Positions 1 to 10,762 are shown, numbered from the stretch's first letter. The stretch is DNA of 64,000 nt from Deltaproteobacteria bacterium GWB2_55_19 (GCA_001797465.1 MGPQ01000004.1:1-64000); one strand, 5' to 3'. Notes: generated from the sequence alone by a model not told the origin. Made by a program: numbers and translations.

Positions 1-1
1 A

Positions 2-214
2 CGCGACTCAAACGGCCAGAGAAGGGGAGTAAAGAGGTTCGCTGGACAGGTCGTCTCGGCCGGATCCATTATAGTAAGGCAGGTAGGCTCCAGGTTTAAC
101 CCCGGCGCGAACGTCGGCCAGGGCAGGGACTTCACCCTTTTCGCCAAGGTAAGCGGAGTTGTAAAGTTCGAGGACAGGGGCGATAAGAAGTTCGTCACCA
201 TCCTCCCCCAGTAA
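2..214 (+). CDS. rpmA: 50S ribosomal protein L27, 5'-truncated by window edge
   Basis: The frame opens at the window edge and ends with TAA at 212-214. The visible 70 residues begin [18 protein letters not shown] and continue through the L27 signatures [26 protein letters not shown] and KFVTILPQ, so this is the C-terminal four fifths of L27, a large-subunit protein near the peptidyl transferase centre. Roughly the first 15-20 residues lie outside the window. Its position upstream of obgE is the order found in many bacteria (rplU-rpmA-obgE), so rplU is expected just to the left. A hairpin terminator follows, so obgE may be transcribed separately. Confidence 0.93.
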   Translation, partial: RDSNGQRRGVKRFAGQVVSAGSIIVRQVGSRFNPGANVGQGRDFTLFAKVSGVVKFEDRGDKKFVTILPQ

Positions 215-292
215 CCTTCGGGGCGGCATTGATACCCCGTTGATTACCTTAAATAGAGGTAGTCTAGAAAAAGACCCTGAGTAATCCCTGAA

Positions 293-339
293 GGGCGGGA
301 AGGAGAGGCTCTCTAAGCCTTTCCGGACCGCCCTTTTTT
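293..339 (+). terminator. Rho-independent terminator after rpmA
   Basis: GGGCGG at 293-298 pairs with CCGCCC at 328-333, with additional pairing inside (GGAAGG-type purines against CCTTTCC), and a run of six T follows at 334-339. It lies about 80 bases after the L27 stop and 105 bases before obgE, so it should end the ribosomal protein transcript. Confidence 0.75.
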
Positions 340-429
340 ATTACCCTCAACATGAGGATGGGTCCGTTGCTCTCCCAATCCATGATTTAAATTTTTTAAA
401 TATTTCAAAAAGTTAGGCCTAAAGGCTAA

Positions 430-2606
<2,177 letters not shown>

Positions 2607-2608
2607 TG

Positions 2609-2794
2609 TTACCCCTCTTTATTAAAGAGGGGTAAGGGGAGATTATATAATCCCCCTCAGGCCCCCTTTAAAAAAGGGGGAAGTTATCTGTGTTTCTTCT
2701 CCCCTTTTTCCAAGGGGAGGTTGGGTGGGGTGAGTTAAGAAAAAAGGCAACCTCCCCCGGCCCCTCCTTGTAAAAAGGAGGGGAGTAAACTTAA
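2609..2794. repeat. Cluster of four short palindromes between proB and proA
   Basis: Four consecutive inverted repeats built of C-runs and G-runs fill the spacer. The first is a 13-bp perfect arm pair, TTACCCCTCTTTA (2609-2621) against its complement (2623-2635). The others are a CCCCC/GGGGG hairpin with an A-rich centre around 2660-2683, CTCCCC/GGGGAG around 2700-2720, and CCCCTCC/GGAGGGG around 2760-2786. None has the T-run of a clean terminator. They resemble the palindromic C-rich/G-rich intergenic repeats scattered in many Gram-negative genomes. Possible effects on proA expression are unknown. Confidence 0.7.
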
Positions 2795-2829
2795 CAGGCC
2801 TTTCCTCATATTCCTTCAAGGAGTCCCTC

Positions 2830-4086
2830 ATGTCTGTAAAGGACGACATCCTCTCCATAGCAAAAGACGCCCGGGACGCTTCCCTTGGCCTGTCCAGGCT
2901 CGATACCCCGACCAAGAACAAGGCTCTTATGCTTATGGCCGATGGGCTCGTCGCCGAGGCGGCGTATCTCAAGGAGGCCAACCAGAAAGACCTTGATGCC
3001 GGTGAGAAGAAGGGGCTCTCCAAGGCCATGCTTGAGAGGCTTACCCTATCAGACAAGGTCATCTCACAGATGGCCGCTGGGCTGAAGGAAGTCGCGGCCC
3101 TTCCGGACCCCGTGGGAGAGGTCACGAAGATGTGGAAGAGGCCGAACGGGCTTATGGTGGGGAGGATGCGCATCCCGATCGGCGTTATCGGCATAATATA
3201 TGAGTCACGCCCGAACGTCACGGCTGACGCGGCAGGGCTCTGTCTTAAATCAGGGAACGCCGTGATATTAAGAGGCGGGAGCGAAGCCATATTTTCCAAC
3301 ACTGCCATAGCAAAGGTATTGAGCTCTGCTTTGAAGAAGGCAGGTGCGCCGGAAAAGGCGGTTCAGGTCGTGCCTACGACAGAGCGCGACGCTGTATTAG
3401 AGATGTTGAAGCTCGAGGACTACATAGACCTCATCATTCCGCGCGGCGGGGAGGGGCTCATAAGGTTCGTCGTCGAGAACTCGAAGATACCGGTCATCAA
3501 GCACTACAAGGGTGTCTGCCATGTATTCATAGATGAATCGGCCGATATCGACATGGCTACAAGGATCGCTTTAAACGCCAAGGTCCATAGGCCCGGCGTA
3601 TGCAATGCGATGGAGACGCTCCTTGTGCATAAAAATATCGCGGACAAGTTCCTGCCGACCGTCAAAAAGGAGTATGACAGGGCAGGCGTGGAACTCAGGG
3701 GTTGCCCTAAGACTTTAAAAATACTTAAAGAAATCAAGCAGGCCGCCGATGAGGACTGGGGGGCAGAGTACCTCGACCTCATCCTCGCTGTCCGTATTGT
3801 CGACGATATCGACGAGGCGATATCCCATATCGCGCGATACGGCTCCCTCCATACCGAAGCAATCGTCACGCGGGATTATCACAACTCGCAGAGGTTTTTG
3901 AGGGAGGTAAATTCATCGACGGTCCTTGTGAACGCTTCCACCCGTTTTTCGGACGGGTTCCAGCTCGGCCTCGGGGCCGAGATAGGGATATCCACGACCA
4001 AGATACACGCCTTTGGTCCGATGGGGCTCGAGGAACTCACGACCCAGAAGTTCATCGTCTACGGGGACGGTCAGGTCAGGGAGTAG
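2830..4086 (+). CDS. proA: Gamma-glutamyl phosphate reductase
   Basis: The 418-residue product matches ProA in length and motifs: an N-terminal helix with [43 protein letters not shown], the substrate region [12 protein letters not shown], and the catalytic-cysteine segment [13 protein letters not shown]. It reduces gamma-glutamyl phosphate with NADPH to glutamate semialdehyde, the second step of proline synthesis after ProB. An AAGGAG ribosome binding site lies a few bases before the ATG. The separate proline dehydrogenase at 8.6-9.4 kb would work in the opposite direction. Confidence 0.97.
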   Translation: MSVKDDILSIAKDARDASLGLSRLDTPTKNKALMLMADGLVAEAAYLKEANQKDLDAGEKKGLSKAMLERLTLSDKVISQMAAGLKEVAALPDPVGEVTKMWKRPNGLMVGRMRIPIGVIGIIYESRPNVTADAAGLCLKSGNAVILRGGSEAIFSNTAIAKVLSSALKKAGAPEKAVQVVPTTERDAVLEMLKLEDYIDLIIPRGGEGLIRFVVENSKIPVIKHYKGVCHVFIDESADIDMATRIALNAKVHRPGVCNAMETLLVHKNIADKFLPTVKKEYDRAGVELRGCPKTLKILKEIKQAADEDWGAEYLDLILAVRIVDDIDEAISHIARYGSLHTEAIVTRDYHNSQRFLREVNSSTVLVNASTRFSDGFQLGLGAEIGISTTKIHAFGPMGLEELTTQKFIVYGDGQVRE

Positions 4087-4285
4087 TTTCGCCGGAACCG
4101 CCGTTTTTTAAAGAGAATTCGCGCCAGACCTGGCCGCCACAGCCGGGCTGGCCTCTGCCTTTCTGAGACCCGGTTTCTGGTCTTACAATACGTGTTCCAT
4201 GCAATTCAGTAGCAAGATTCGCCATTTTGTTGTAAACTATCGATGATTCTCGTACCTGGCTACTGGTCTCTAATGGAGGCTTTTG

Positions 4286-4690
4286 ATGGGCGGCGTAAAA
4301 GGGAGGCTCAAGGACATGAGCCTCGTCGACATAATCCAGATATTCAACGCCGAGAGGAAGACCGCGGCCATCCATCTCGGCTCCGAGATGGGGTATGGCA
4401 GGATATACATGAAGAACGGCTCGGTCGTCCACGCCGTATACAGGGAGTTTGCGGGCGTTGAGGCGTTCTATCAGCTCCTCGCCTGGAAGGACGGCGAGTT
4501 CGAGGTAGAGCCTGACGCCGCCTCGCCCGACAAGACTATCACCGGCTCTCCGGAGGGGCTTATCCTCGAGGGGCTCCGGAGGCTTGACGAATCCCGCGGC
4601 AAGGAAGAGCAGGGAGGGCACGTCGGCGACATGGAGTCGATAAGGCTCATAAACAGGCTCCTTGAGCTCGGTATCCTTGAGAAGGTCTGA
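4286..4690 (+). CDS. DUF4388 (PATAN-type) domain protein
   Basis: This 134-residue protein starts GGVKGRLKDMSLVDIIQ and continues with IFNAERKTAAIHLG, GRIYMKNGSVVHAVY and WKDGEFEVEP, the pattern of the DUF4388 domain found in many response-regulator and gliding or type IV pilus associated proteins. The ATG at 4286 is chosen because GGAGG at 4275-4279 sits six bases upstream; a TTG directly before it is less likely. Residues 110-134 form a short helix. Only four bases separate its stop from the GAF protein, so the pair is probably one operon. The domain is thought to mediate protein contacts; its partner here is inferred to be the GAF protein. Confidence 0.8.
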   Translation: MGGVKGRLKDMSLVDIIQIFNAERKTAAIHLGSEMGYGRIYMKNGSVVHAVYREFAGVEAFYQLLAWKDGEFEVEPDAASPDKTITGSPEGLILEGLRRLDESRGKEEQGGHVGDMESIRLINRLLELGILEKV

Positions 4691-4694
4691 AACC

Positions 4695-7019
4695 ATGCCG
4701 GACTCCATCAAGAACATAGCCATAATCGGCGCGAACAAGGAGGGCTTGAAACTCCTGCCGTTCCTAACCGCCGACAAGGCGAGCAGGGTCGTCCTCATAG
4801 TCGATGAGAACAAAGACGCCATGCTCTTCAAGATGAGCGAACTCGGATACAGGCTCTCTGAGAAGCTCAACATCCGCATTACGAACGACCTTGAAGACCT
4901 CAAAAAGATCCCCGGCCTCGACATCATTGTAAACGCCCTCCAGGACGCCGCGACTGAGAAATTCCTCGAATCGCCTGAGTTCAGGGACGTAGAGAAGCTC
5001 GGACCTTTGTCTGCGCGTCTCATCTGGGGCATCAAGGTCTCGAGCCCTGAGAAGGGGACCGGCGACAGGATAAACGACCAGACGACCCTCCTGATGTCAT
5101 TAAGGGAGATAGTCGACGCCGTGCGCCTTACAATCGACAGGAAAGAGCTCCTGACCGTCGTCCTCAAGCTCGCCACCGAATCCACCCGCGCCGAGCGCGG
5201 ATCCATCATGCTCATCTCGCCTGATGAGCGGATGCTCCGCGTCGAGATAGCCAAGGGCATGGACGAGGAGGTGGTGAGAAAGATACGCGTCCCCCTCGGC
5301 GAGGGCATCTCCGGCAGGGTCGCGAAAGACGGCAAGCCGCTCCTTATATCCGGAAAGGCCAGGGGAGGCGAGTTCGCGCGCCCTATGGAGAGGAGCGATG
5401 TAAAGAGCGCGATGTGCGTCCCGCTCGTCGTGAACGGTGAGGTCATCGGCGTCATAAACGTAAGTTCCAGCGAATCATCCCATGTCTTCACGAACGAGGA
5501 CCTGACCTTTTTGACTTCACTCGCCGCCCTTGCCGCCGAGGTCATACAGAGGTCTAACGAGTACGAGATGCTCCGCGTCAGCGCCGCGAAGTTCAACTTC
5601 TGGAAAGAGGTCGATTCCGTAATGTCCTCCTCGGTCCCGCTGGACAAGAGGCTGAGTACCGTCGCCAGAAGGCTCGTCGAGATAATCCCGGGGCTGACAT
5701 GCTTCCTCTATGTTTTTGACGAGGACCGGAACAGGCTCTTTTTGAGCGCGTCATCCATCAGGGACACCGTCGGGCTCGGATTGCTGAGCCTTAGGGCAGG
5801 CGAGGGGATGGAAGGGGCGTCGATTGAGTCGATGAAAGACGTCTTCCTCGTCGACAGGACAGAGGAGGGGACGACCAAGAGGGTCTACATGACCCTCCCG
5901 ATGGTCTCCCACGGCACGCTCGTAGGCACGGTAAACGGGCAGGTCGTCTCTGGCCAGGGGTTGTCGAAGTACCACGAGGCGTTCCTGAAGGACATAAGGA
6001 CGCTCATAGCCGAGAGCGTCTACAAACACAAACAAGCCGAGAAGGAGAAGCTCAAGTCCAGGAAGATGTTCGCTGTCGACGAAGCCGGGCTTGAGCTCAT
6101 CTCCATGAAGGACCCCAAAAAGGTCGTGACCATCATAACGACGACGCCCGCCGCCATACTGGGCGCCGAGGGGGCGCTCCTGCGCGTCCAGCAGAACGAT
6201 GGCAAGCGTTTCCAGACGGCCGCGACGTTCGGGCTCGACGACAAGAGCGTGCGCGAGTACTTCCTGCCCATAGAAAAAGAGACGGTGATGGAGGTCCTGA
6301 GGAAACGGGAGACGGTATCAAGGGAGTTTTCAGAGGCCGCGAGCCCTTACATAAGGTCCGTCCTTGCCCGGCCCCTCTTCGTAGACGGCAAGACAGCCGC
6401 TGTTATAACGCTATTCAACAAGACGAGCGAGGCTACCGTCTATCCGTGCGGGTTCTCGAAGCCGGATGCCGACACCCTTGCGAGGTTCTCCGTATACGCC
6501 GAGAAGGCCCTTGCCAATGTGCTCGCAGTGACTCTGAAAGAGCCGCCTAAAGAGGCGCTCATGGAGCACAGGGAGACCCCGCTTATGCAGTTCGAACAGA
6601 GGGTGGAGCAGGAGCTGAACCGCTCGCGGAGGTTTGACAAGGCCCTCGTGCTGGCCACAGTCAGGGTGGCCGGCCTCAAGGACGCCTTCGGGGCCGGCAA
6701 GGCCGACTTCGAGACAAGGCTCATAGGGTTCATAAGGAAGCGGACCCGGTCCTTCGACATAGTCGTCCGATTAAACGAAGAGACCTTCGGTTTCCTCTTC
6801 CTCGATACCGGCGAGAAGGTCTTAAGGCTCATAGGCACGATAACCGAGGTCATCGCGAACGACGAGGCCTTCCATAAGGCGTTCCTCGAGGGCAGGGCGG
6901 ACCTCCTCTACGGGTACTCCATATTCCCCAAGGAGGGTGACTCCTTTGCGGAACTCTTCGCAAAGGCGTCGAGACGGACGAGGCTCGACCTTAATAAGAC
7001 CTACAATCAGGAAGTTTAG
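4695..7019 (+). CDS. Multi-GAF signalling protein with degenerate GGDEF-like end
   Basis: The 774-residue soluble protein has no transmembrane segment. Residues 5-115 look like a Rossmann-type unit (IAIIGANKEG, then VVLIVDEN). Residues 135-285 form a clear GAF domain (GSIMLIS, VPLGEGISGRVA, MCVPLVVNGEVIGVINV). Residues 305-445 and 460-610 look like two weaker GAF domains. Residues 630-774 have the size and pattern of a diguanylate-cyclase fold, but the signature loop is RLNEETFGF (692-700) instead of a GGDEF motif, so cyclase activity is not expected. ATG 4695 follows GAAGG at 4681. I infer an intracellular sensor or scaffold acting with the DUF4388 protein; the ligand is unknown. Confidence 0.7.
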   Translation: MPDSIKNIAIIGANKEGLKLLPFLTADKASRVVLIVDENKDAMLFKMSELGYRLSEKLNIRITNDLEDLKKIPGLDIIVNALQDAATEKFLESPEFRDVEKLGPLSARLIWGIKVSSPEKGTGDRINDQTTLLMSLREIVDAVRLTIDRKELLTVVLKLATESTRAERGSIMLISPDERMLRVEIAKGMDEEVVRKIRVPLGEGISGRVAKDGKPLLISGKARGGEFARPMERSDVKSAMCVPLVVNGEVIGVINVSSSESSHVFTNEDLTFLTSLAALAAEVIQRSNEYEMLRVSAAKFNFWKEVDSVMSSSVPLDKRLSTVARRLVEIIPGLTCFLYVFDEDRNRLFLSASSIRDTVGLGLLSLRAGEGMEGASIESMKDVFLVDRTEEGTTKRVYMTLPMVSHGTLVGTVNGQVVSGQGLSKYHEAFLKDIRTLIAESVYKHKQAEKEKLKSRKMFAVDEAGLELISMKDPKKVVTIITTTPAAILGAEGALLRVQQNDGKRFQTAATFGLDDKSVREYFLPIEKETVMEVLRKRETVSREFSEAASPYIRSVLARPLFVDGKTAAVITLFNKTSEATVYPCGFSKPDADTLARFSVYAEKALANVLAVTLKEPPKEALMEHRETPLMQFEQRVEQELNRSRRFDKALVLATVRVAGLKDAFGAGKADFETRLIGFIRKRTRSFDIVVRLNEETFGFLFLDTGEKVLRLIGTITEVIANDEAFHKAFLEGRADLLYGYSIFPKEGDSFAELFAKASRRTRLDLNKTYNQEV

Positions 7020-7048
7020 AAAATTTTTCCTTCCGGAATAAAACAAAA

Positions 7049-7297
7049 ATGATAACAGTCAGGTTCTTCGCAATGCTCAAGGGGCTCGCAAAGGTCGAGT
7101 CCCGCGAGTACAAGATAGACGCGCCCATAACGGTCGCGGAGTTGAAGTCCATTTTAAAAAAGGACTTCCCGGCGCTCGGCGGCATACTCGAAGGGAGATC
7201 GATACTCATCTCGGTCAACCAGGAGTTCGCTGATAAAAACACCGTCATAAAGGACGGGGACGAGGTCGGATTTCTCCCGCCGTTCTCCGGCGGATAA
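7049..7297 (+). CDS. moaD: Molybdopterin synthase sulfur-carrier subunit
   Basis: The 82-residue ubiquitin-like protein starts MITVRFFAMLKGLAKVE and ends PPFSGG. The C-terminal Gly-Gly is the site adenylated and thiocarboxylated in MoaD. It delivers sulfur to precursor Z in the MoaD-MoaE complex. moaE begins 12 bases after its stop, which confirms the pairing. The activating enzyme MoeB and the MoaA/MoaC genes are not in the window. Confidence 0.93.
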   Translation: MITVRFFAMLKGLAKVESREYKIDAPITVAELKSILKKDFPALGGILEGRSILISVNQEFADKNTVIKDGDEVGFLPPFSGG

Positions 7298-7309
7298 GGA
7301 CAGGTGGCA

Positions 7310-7732
7310 ATGGAGCTTGTAAGGATACAGAGGGAGAATTTTTCGATAAACGAGGAGGTCGAGCGCGTTAAGGCCGCCTCCAAGGGCATCGGAGGCGTCG
7401 TCGTGTTCCTTGGCGCGGCGCGGGACTTCTCGAAAGGCGAAACCATAACCGGGCTCGACTTCGAGCACTACCCGGGCATGGCTGAGGCCAAACTCAAGGA
7501 CATACGCGAGCGGGCGCTAAGGAACTTCGACATAATCGAGCTTGGCATCGTCCACAGGGTGGGCAAAATAGATATCGGCGAGGACATCGTCCTCATAACC
7601 GCGGCCTCCGCCCACCGGAACGACGCCTTCATGGCCTGCGAGTGGGCGATAACTGAACTTAAGAGGACGACACCCATCTGGAAGAGGGAGACGACAAAGG
7701 GGGGGGACGTTTGGGTATCGGAGACGCCTTAG
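7310..7732 (+). CDS. moaE: Molybdopterin synthase catalytic subunit
   Basis: The 140-residue protein carries MoaE features: GGVVVFLGAARDFSKG, GLDFEHYPGMAE, IVHRVGKIDIGE, SAHRNDAFMACEWAI and the catalytic-lysine region TPIWKRE. It inserts two sulfurs into cyclic pyranopterin with MoaD. ATG 7310 is preferred over GTG 7304 because AAGGA at 7296-7300 is nine bases from the ATG and only three from the GTG. The TAG stop at 7730-7732 overlaps the outer edge of an inverted-repeat element starting at 7731, so the element appears to supply part of the stop codon. Confidence 0.93.
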   Translation: MELVRIQRENFSINEEVERVKAASKGIGGVVVFLGAARDFSKGETITGLDFEHYPGMAEAKLKDIRERALRNFDIIELGIVHRVGKIDIGEDIVLITAASAHRNDAFMACEWAITELKRTTPIWKRETTKGGDVWVSETP

Positions 7733-7858
7733 CAGGCCGCTCAAACAGTCCATCTGCTTTGTTGTCATCGTCGCTCGTCACTGCGGCGTACATACAAAAG
7801 TACGCCTCATGCCTCGCTCCTCGACGCCTCGCATCTGGAGCTTTTTGAGCAGCCTGCT
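7731..7858. repeat. Dispersed inverted-repeat element, copy A
   Basis: The ends AGCAGGCCGCTCAAACAG (7731-7748) and CTTTTTGAGCAGCCTGCT (7841-7858) are inverted repeats with two mismatches over 18 bp. Inside, GGCGTAC (7785-7791) and GTACGCC (7800-7806) form a second stem. Segment 7811-7855 matches 62116-62160 of copy C at 41 of 45 positions. The left end overlaps the moaE stop codon. It has no coding capacity. It belongs to the same family as the copies at 24760, 62088 and 63732. Confidence 0.85.
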
Positions 7859-7926
7859 ACGATGGGATTGAGGGGAGGGTGATGTCAGTCAAGGCCCACA
7901 TACCCCCAAATGACAGAAAGGTTTTT

Positions 7927-8418
7927 ATGATAACAGTCGGAATACTTACGATGAGCGACAAGGGGTCGAAGGGCGAGCGGGAGGACTTGAGCGGCAAGGA
8001 GATCGAGCGGATGATAAAGGAGCTCCCCTCCGAGGTCAAGGCCTATGAGGTCATCCCCGACGAGGTCTCTGTCATAAAGGCGAAGCTTATCGAGTACGCG
8101 GATGTAAAAAAGCTCGACCTCATTTTGACGACAGGGGGCACCGGCGTGACCCCGCGGGACGTGACTCCGGAGGCTACTAAGGCGGTAATCGAGAGGGAGC
8201 TCCCCGGCATGTCTGAGGCGATGAGGGCGGAGAGCCTGAAAAAAACGCCGAACGCGATGATATCGAGGGCTGTCTGCGGGATAAGAAAAGAGTCCCTCAT
8301 AATAAACCTGCCCGGGAGCCCGAGGGCGGTCCGCGAAAATCTCGCCGTCGTCATGCCCGCGCTCGTTCATGCGGTAGAGAAGATAAAGGGGAGCCCGTCG
8401 GAGTGCGCGGCGCCGTGA
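7927..8418 (+). CDS. mog: Molybdopterin adenylyltransferase (MogA/MoaB family)
   Basis: The 163-residue product has the MoCF-binding fold: ITVGILTMSDKGSKGEREDLSG, LILTTGGTGVTPRDVTPEAT and INLPGSPRAVRENL. Such enzymes adenylylate molybdopterin before molybdate insertion, completing the moaD-moaE-mog set. ATG 7927 is chosen because family members begin at this point and GAAAGG lies six bases upstream. An in-frame ATG at 7882 with a G-rich upstream would add 15 residues and cannot be excluded. MogA and MoaB cannot be separated by eye. Confidence 0.9.
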   Translation: MITVGILTMSDKGSKGEREDLSGKEIERMIKELPSEVKAYEVIPDEVSVIKAKLIEYADVKKLDLILTTGGTGVTPRDVTPEATKAVIERELPGMSEAMRAESLKKTPNAMISRAVCGIRKESLIINLPGSPRAVRENLAVVMPALVHAVEKIKGSPSECAAP

Positions 8419-8467
8419 GACGGTCTTAGCAATAAATCTTTTTGATGGATTGTGTGAGTGGGTCTTT

Positions 8468-8510
8468 AGGGGCGCGGCTGTTCAAGCCGCGCCCCTTGTG
8501 TTTTGTTTTG
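8468..8510 (+). terminator. Strong hairpin terminator after mog
   Basis: A perfect 12-bp stem, AGGGGCGCGGCT (8468-8479) against AGCCGCGCCCCT (8485-8496), encloses a five-base loop and is followed by the T-rich TGTGTTTTGTTTTG. It ends the molybdenum-cofactor operon and lies in the convergent space before the minus-strand proline dehydrogenase. Confidence 0.85.
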
Positions 8511-8577
8511 CAGAAGCACATGAAGCGCTCACGAGGCGAGCGAATGGAGGGAGGAGGGTGACCCCCTAACAGCCTTG

Positions 8578-9426
8578 CTAATCAAACAAATTCCTCACCA
8601 CAAAGTATATGTTCTCCTTCCTCTCTCTTAGCCTCCTTATCGTATACGGCAACCAGTCCCTCCCGTAAGGTATGTAGGTCCTGACCTGAAAGCCTTCTTC
8701 GGCAAGACTCCTTTGTAGAGACCGTTTAATCCCCAAAAGCATCTCGAACTCGAAGGAGCTTCGCGATATCTTCTTTTCATCGGCGAACCTTTTCGCCTCG
8801 TTTATAATTTTTTCGTCGTGCGTGGCTATGGCCGTCATGTTCCCTGAGAGGAGAAGCTGTTTCATGAGACGCTCGAAATTATCGTCCACATCCTTCTTGT
8901 TTTTGAACGCTATATCAGGCGGTTCCTTGTACGCGCCCTTGACGAGACGGACGCTACCGCCTTTCGAGATGAGGAGCTTAACGTCTGCCTCGCTCCGTTT
9001 TAAATAGCTCTGAATCGCTATTCCGATATTCGGGAAACGGCGCTTAAGGCTTATGTAAGCATCTATCGTCCTCTGCGTGCAGGCCGAGGACTCCATGTCG
9101 AACCAGACTGTGTTGTTATATTGAAGGGCGCGCTCGATTACAACAACGGCGTTTGTCTCTGCGAGTGCCTCTGATATATCGAGGCCCAGGTGGGTTAGCT
9201 TCAGGGATACAACGGCGCTTACGCCTGCGCACCTGATTTCATCGAGGAGCGAGAGATATTCTGCTACGGTCTCATCCGCTTCCTCCTTCGTCTTTATGTT
9301 CTCCCCGAGGTGATCTATCGCCGCGAGTATTCGCAGGGAGTTGAGCCTCTTTGCCGTCTCTATCGCATCAGACCTTTCAGTCCCAGCGATATAGCGTTTG
9401 GCGAAGAGGGAGAGGAGCCCCTTCAT
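8578..9426 (-). CDS. Proline dehydrogenase (PRODH domain, monofunctional)
   Basis: The 282-residue protein (from MKGLLSLFAKRYIAG) has the FAD-dependent PRODH barrel pattern: SLKLTHLGLDI, VWFDMESS, GIAIQSYLKRSE, GSVRLVKGAYKEP, TAIATHDEKI, FEFEMLLGI and the substrate-binding YIPYGRDWLPYTIRRLRER. It oxidises proline to pyrroline-5-carboxylate and passes electrons to quinone. It is the short monofunctional type without a P5C dehydrogenase domain. Its start overlaps the end of the upstream GTPase-like gene by four bases. A longer frame exists upstream, but it lies within that gene. The aldehyde dehydrogenase at 15.1 kb could provide the next step; that is inference. Confidence 0.88.
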   Translation of the reverse strand: MKGLLSLFAKRYIAGTERSDAIETAKRLNSLRILAAIDHLGENIKTKEEADETVAEYLSLLDEIRCAGVSAVVSLKLTHLGLDISEALAETNAVVVIERALQYNNTVWFDMESSACTQRTIDAYISLKRRFPNIGIAIQSYLKRSEADVKLLISKGGSVRLVKGAYKEPPDIAFKNKKDVDDNFERLMKQLLLSGNMTAIATHDEKIINEAKRFADEKKISRSSFEFEMLLGIKRSLQRSLAEEGFQVRTYIPYGRDWLPYTIRRLRERKENIYFVVRNLFD

Positions 9427-10733
9427 AGGCCCTTGACGAAGCCTTTTATCAGGTCTTCGAGCCCGTCCTTTTCCATGTCCGCGATTTTGTATTCTACCCT
9501 TGAGTAAGGTCTTCTGATATCGATTATTTTGGAGAGGTCGACTGGCGTAGCGATAAGCACGAGGTCGCAAGGGGTGTTGTTGACGGTCTCTTCGAGGTCT
9601 CGGACCTGCTCCTTAGAGTATCCGATCGCGGGGAGGAGTGTCAAAAGCCGTGGGTATTTTTTGAGGGTCTCCTTGATCGACCCGACGGCATACGGGCGCA
9701 CATCCACCGGGTGCGCACCAAATGTGCGCGCGGCGAGGACGCCTGCGCCAAAGTCCATGCCGCCGTGCGTAAGCGTAGGCCCGTCCTCGATAACGAGTAC
9801 GCTCTTTCCGGCGATGGACGGGTCGGCCTTCACAACGGAGGCGGTCTTTATTATCCTCGCGCCTGAGTTGAGCGAGCGGAGGTTCGCCTCCACCATTCGT
9901 ATCGCCTCTATACCGGCCGAGTTGGCCTTGTTTATGATAAGGCAGTCGGCTCTCCTCGCGTTCGCCTCCCCTGGAAAGTACGCGACCTCGTGCCCAGGTC
10001 TTAAGGGGTCGGCTACTACTATTTCGAGGTCCGGCCTTATGAACGGCAGGTCGTTGTTGCCGCCGTCCCAAATTATTATATCCGCCTCTTTCTCAGCGTT
10101 TGATAATATCTCGGCGTAGTCGACACCGGCAAAGACGGTCACGTTGTCGGAGATAAGCGGCTCGTACTCCTCCATTTCCTCGATCGTGCAATTCGCCATT
10201 TTCATGTCATCGCGGGAGGAGAACCTCTGCGCCTTCTGTCTCGCGAGGTCGCCGTAGGGCATGGGGTGGCGGATTACCGCCGGGCGCCGGCCCAGCCCTT
10301 TTAAAACGCTTGCTATGAACCTCGTGACCCCGCTCTTGCCTGAGCCTGTCCTTACGGCGCAGACCGATATGACGGGCCTTGTGGAGGAGAGCATCGTCGG
10401 CTCAGCCCCGAGCAGGCGGAAGTCCGCGCCGAGGGAGACGACGAGGGAGGCCCTGTGCATGACGTCTTCGTGCGAGAGGTCACTGTACGAGAAAACTACC
10501 TCATCGGCCTTAAGATCGGTTATGAGGCGCGCCAGCTCGTTTTCGAGATAAATCGGGATGCCTTGAGGATACATCGGCCCTGAGAGGGCAGGGGGGTAGA
10601 TTCTGTCCCCGATGAACGGTATCTGCGCGGCTGTGAAGGCGACGACGTCGCTCGACGGGTCGTTCCTGAAGCGCATGTTGAAGTTGTGAAAGTCCCTCCC
10701 TGCCGCGCCCATTATGATGACCTTTTTTCCCAC
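9423..10733 (-). CDS. CpgS-like P-loop protein (cyclic 2,3-diphosphoglycerate synthetase family)
   Basis: The 436-residue protein begins GKKVIIMGAAGRDFHNFN, a Rossmann-like start typical of the CpgS-related family, and has a P-loop in VCAVRTGSGKSGVTRF (P-loop at 127-135). RHPMPYGDL, IIWDGGNNDLPFIRPDLEI, DPLRPGHE and DCLIINKAN resemble a SIMIBI-class nucleotide-binding core. The name comes from archaeal enzymes that make cyclic 2,3-diphosphoglycerate; bacterial homologues are mostly of unproven function and often annotated simply as GTPases. The start is GTG 10733 with GAGG just upstream; an internal ATG at 10712 would remove the first strand. It overlaps proline dehydrogenase by four bases, suggesting a functional tie to amino-acid catabolism. 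Confidence 0.72.
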   Translation of the reverse strand: MGKKVIIMGAAGRDFHNFNMRFRNDPSSDVVAFTAAQIPFIGDRIYPPALSGPMYPQGIPIYLENELARLITDLKADEVVFSYSDLSHEDVMHRASLVVSLGADFRLLGAEPTMLSSTRPVISVCAVRTGSGKSGVTRFIASVLKGLGRRPAVIRHPMPYGDLARQKAQRFSSRDDMKMANCTIEEMEEYEPLISDNVTVFAGVDYAEILSNAEKEADIIIWDGGNNDLPFIRPDLEIVVADPLRPGHEVAYFPGEANARRADCLIINKANSAGIEAIRMVEANLRSLNSGARIIKTASVVKADPSIAGKSVLVIEDGPTLTHGGMDFGAGVLAARTFGAHPVDVRPYAVGSIKETLKKYPRLLTLLPAIGYSKEQVRDLEETVNNTPCDLVLIATPVDLSKIIDIRRPYSRVEYKIADMEKDGLEDLIKGFVKGL

Positions 10734-10762
10734 AGGACCTCGCTATTGTTGGGGTGAGGCGA

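Noticed and set aside
4076-5647. 523-codon open frame on the minus strand
   Set aside because: It lies opposite proA end, the DUF4388 gene and the GAF gene, which have strong family motifs. Its composition (Ser/Arg/Leu-rich low-complexity) is typical of antisense frames in GC-rich genes.
7882-7926. Upstream in-frame ATG for mog with a G-rich leader
   Set aside because: The extra 15 residues do not resemble family N-termini, and the purine-rich stretch is too close to the ATG. ATG 7927 fits better.
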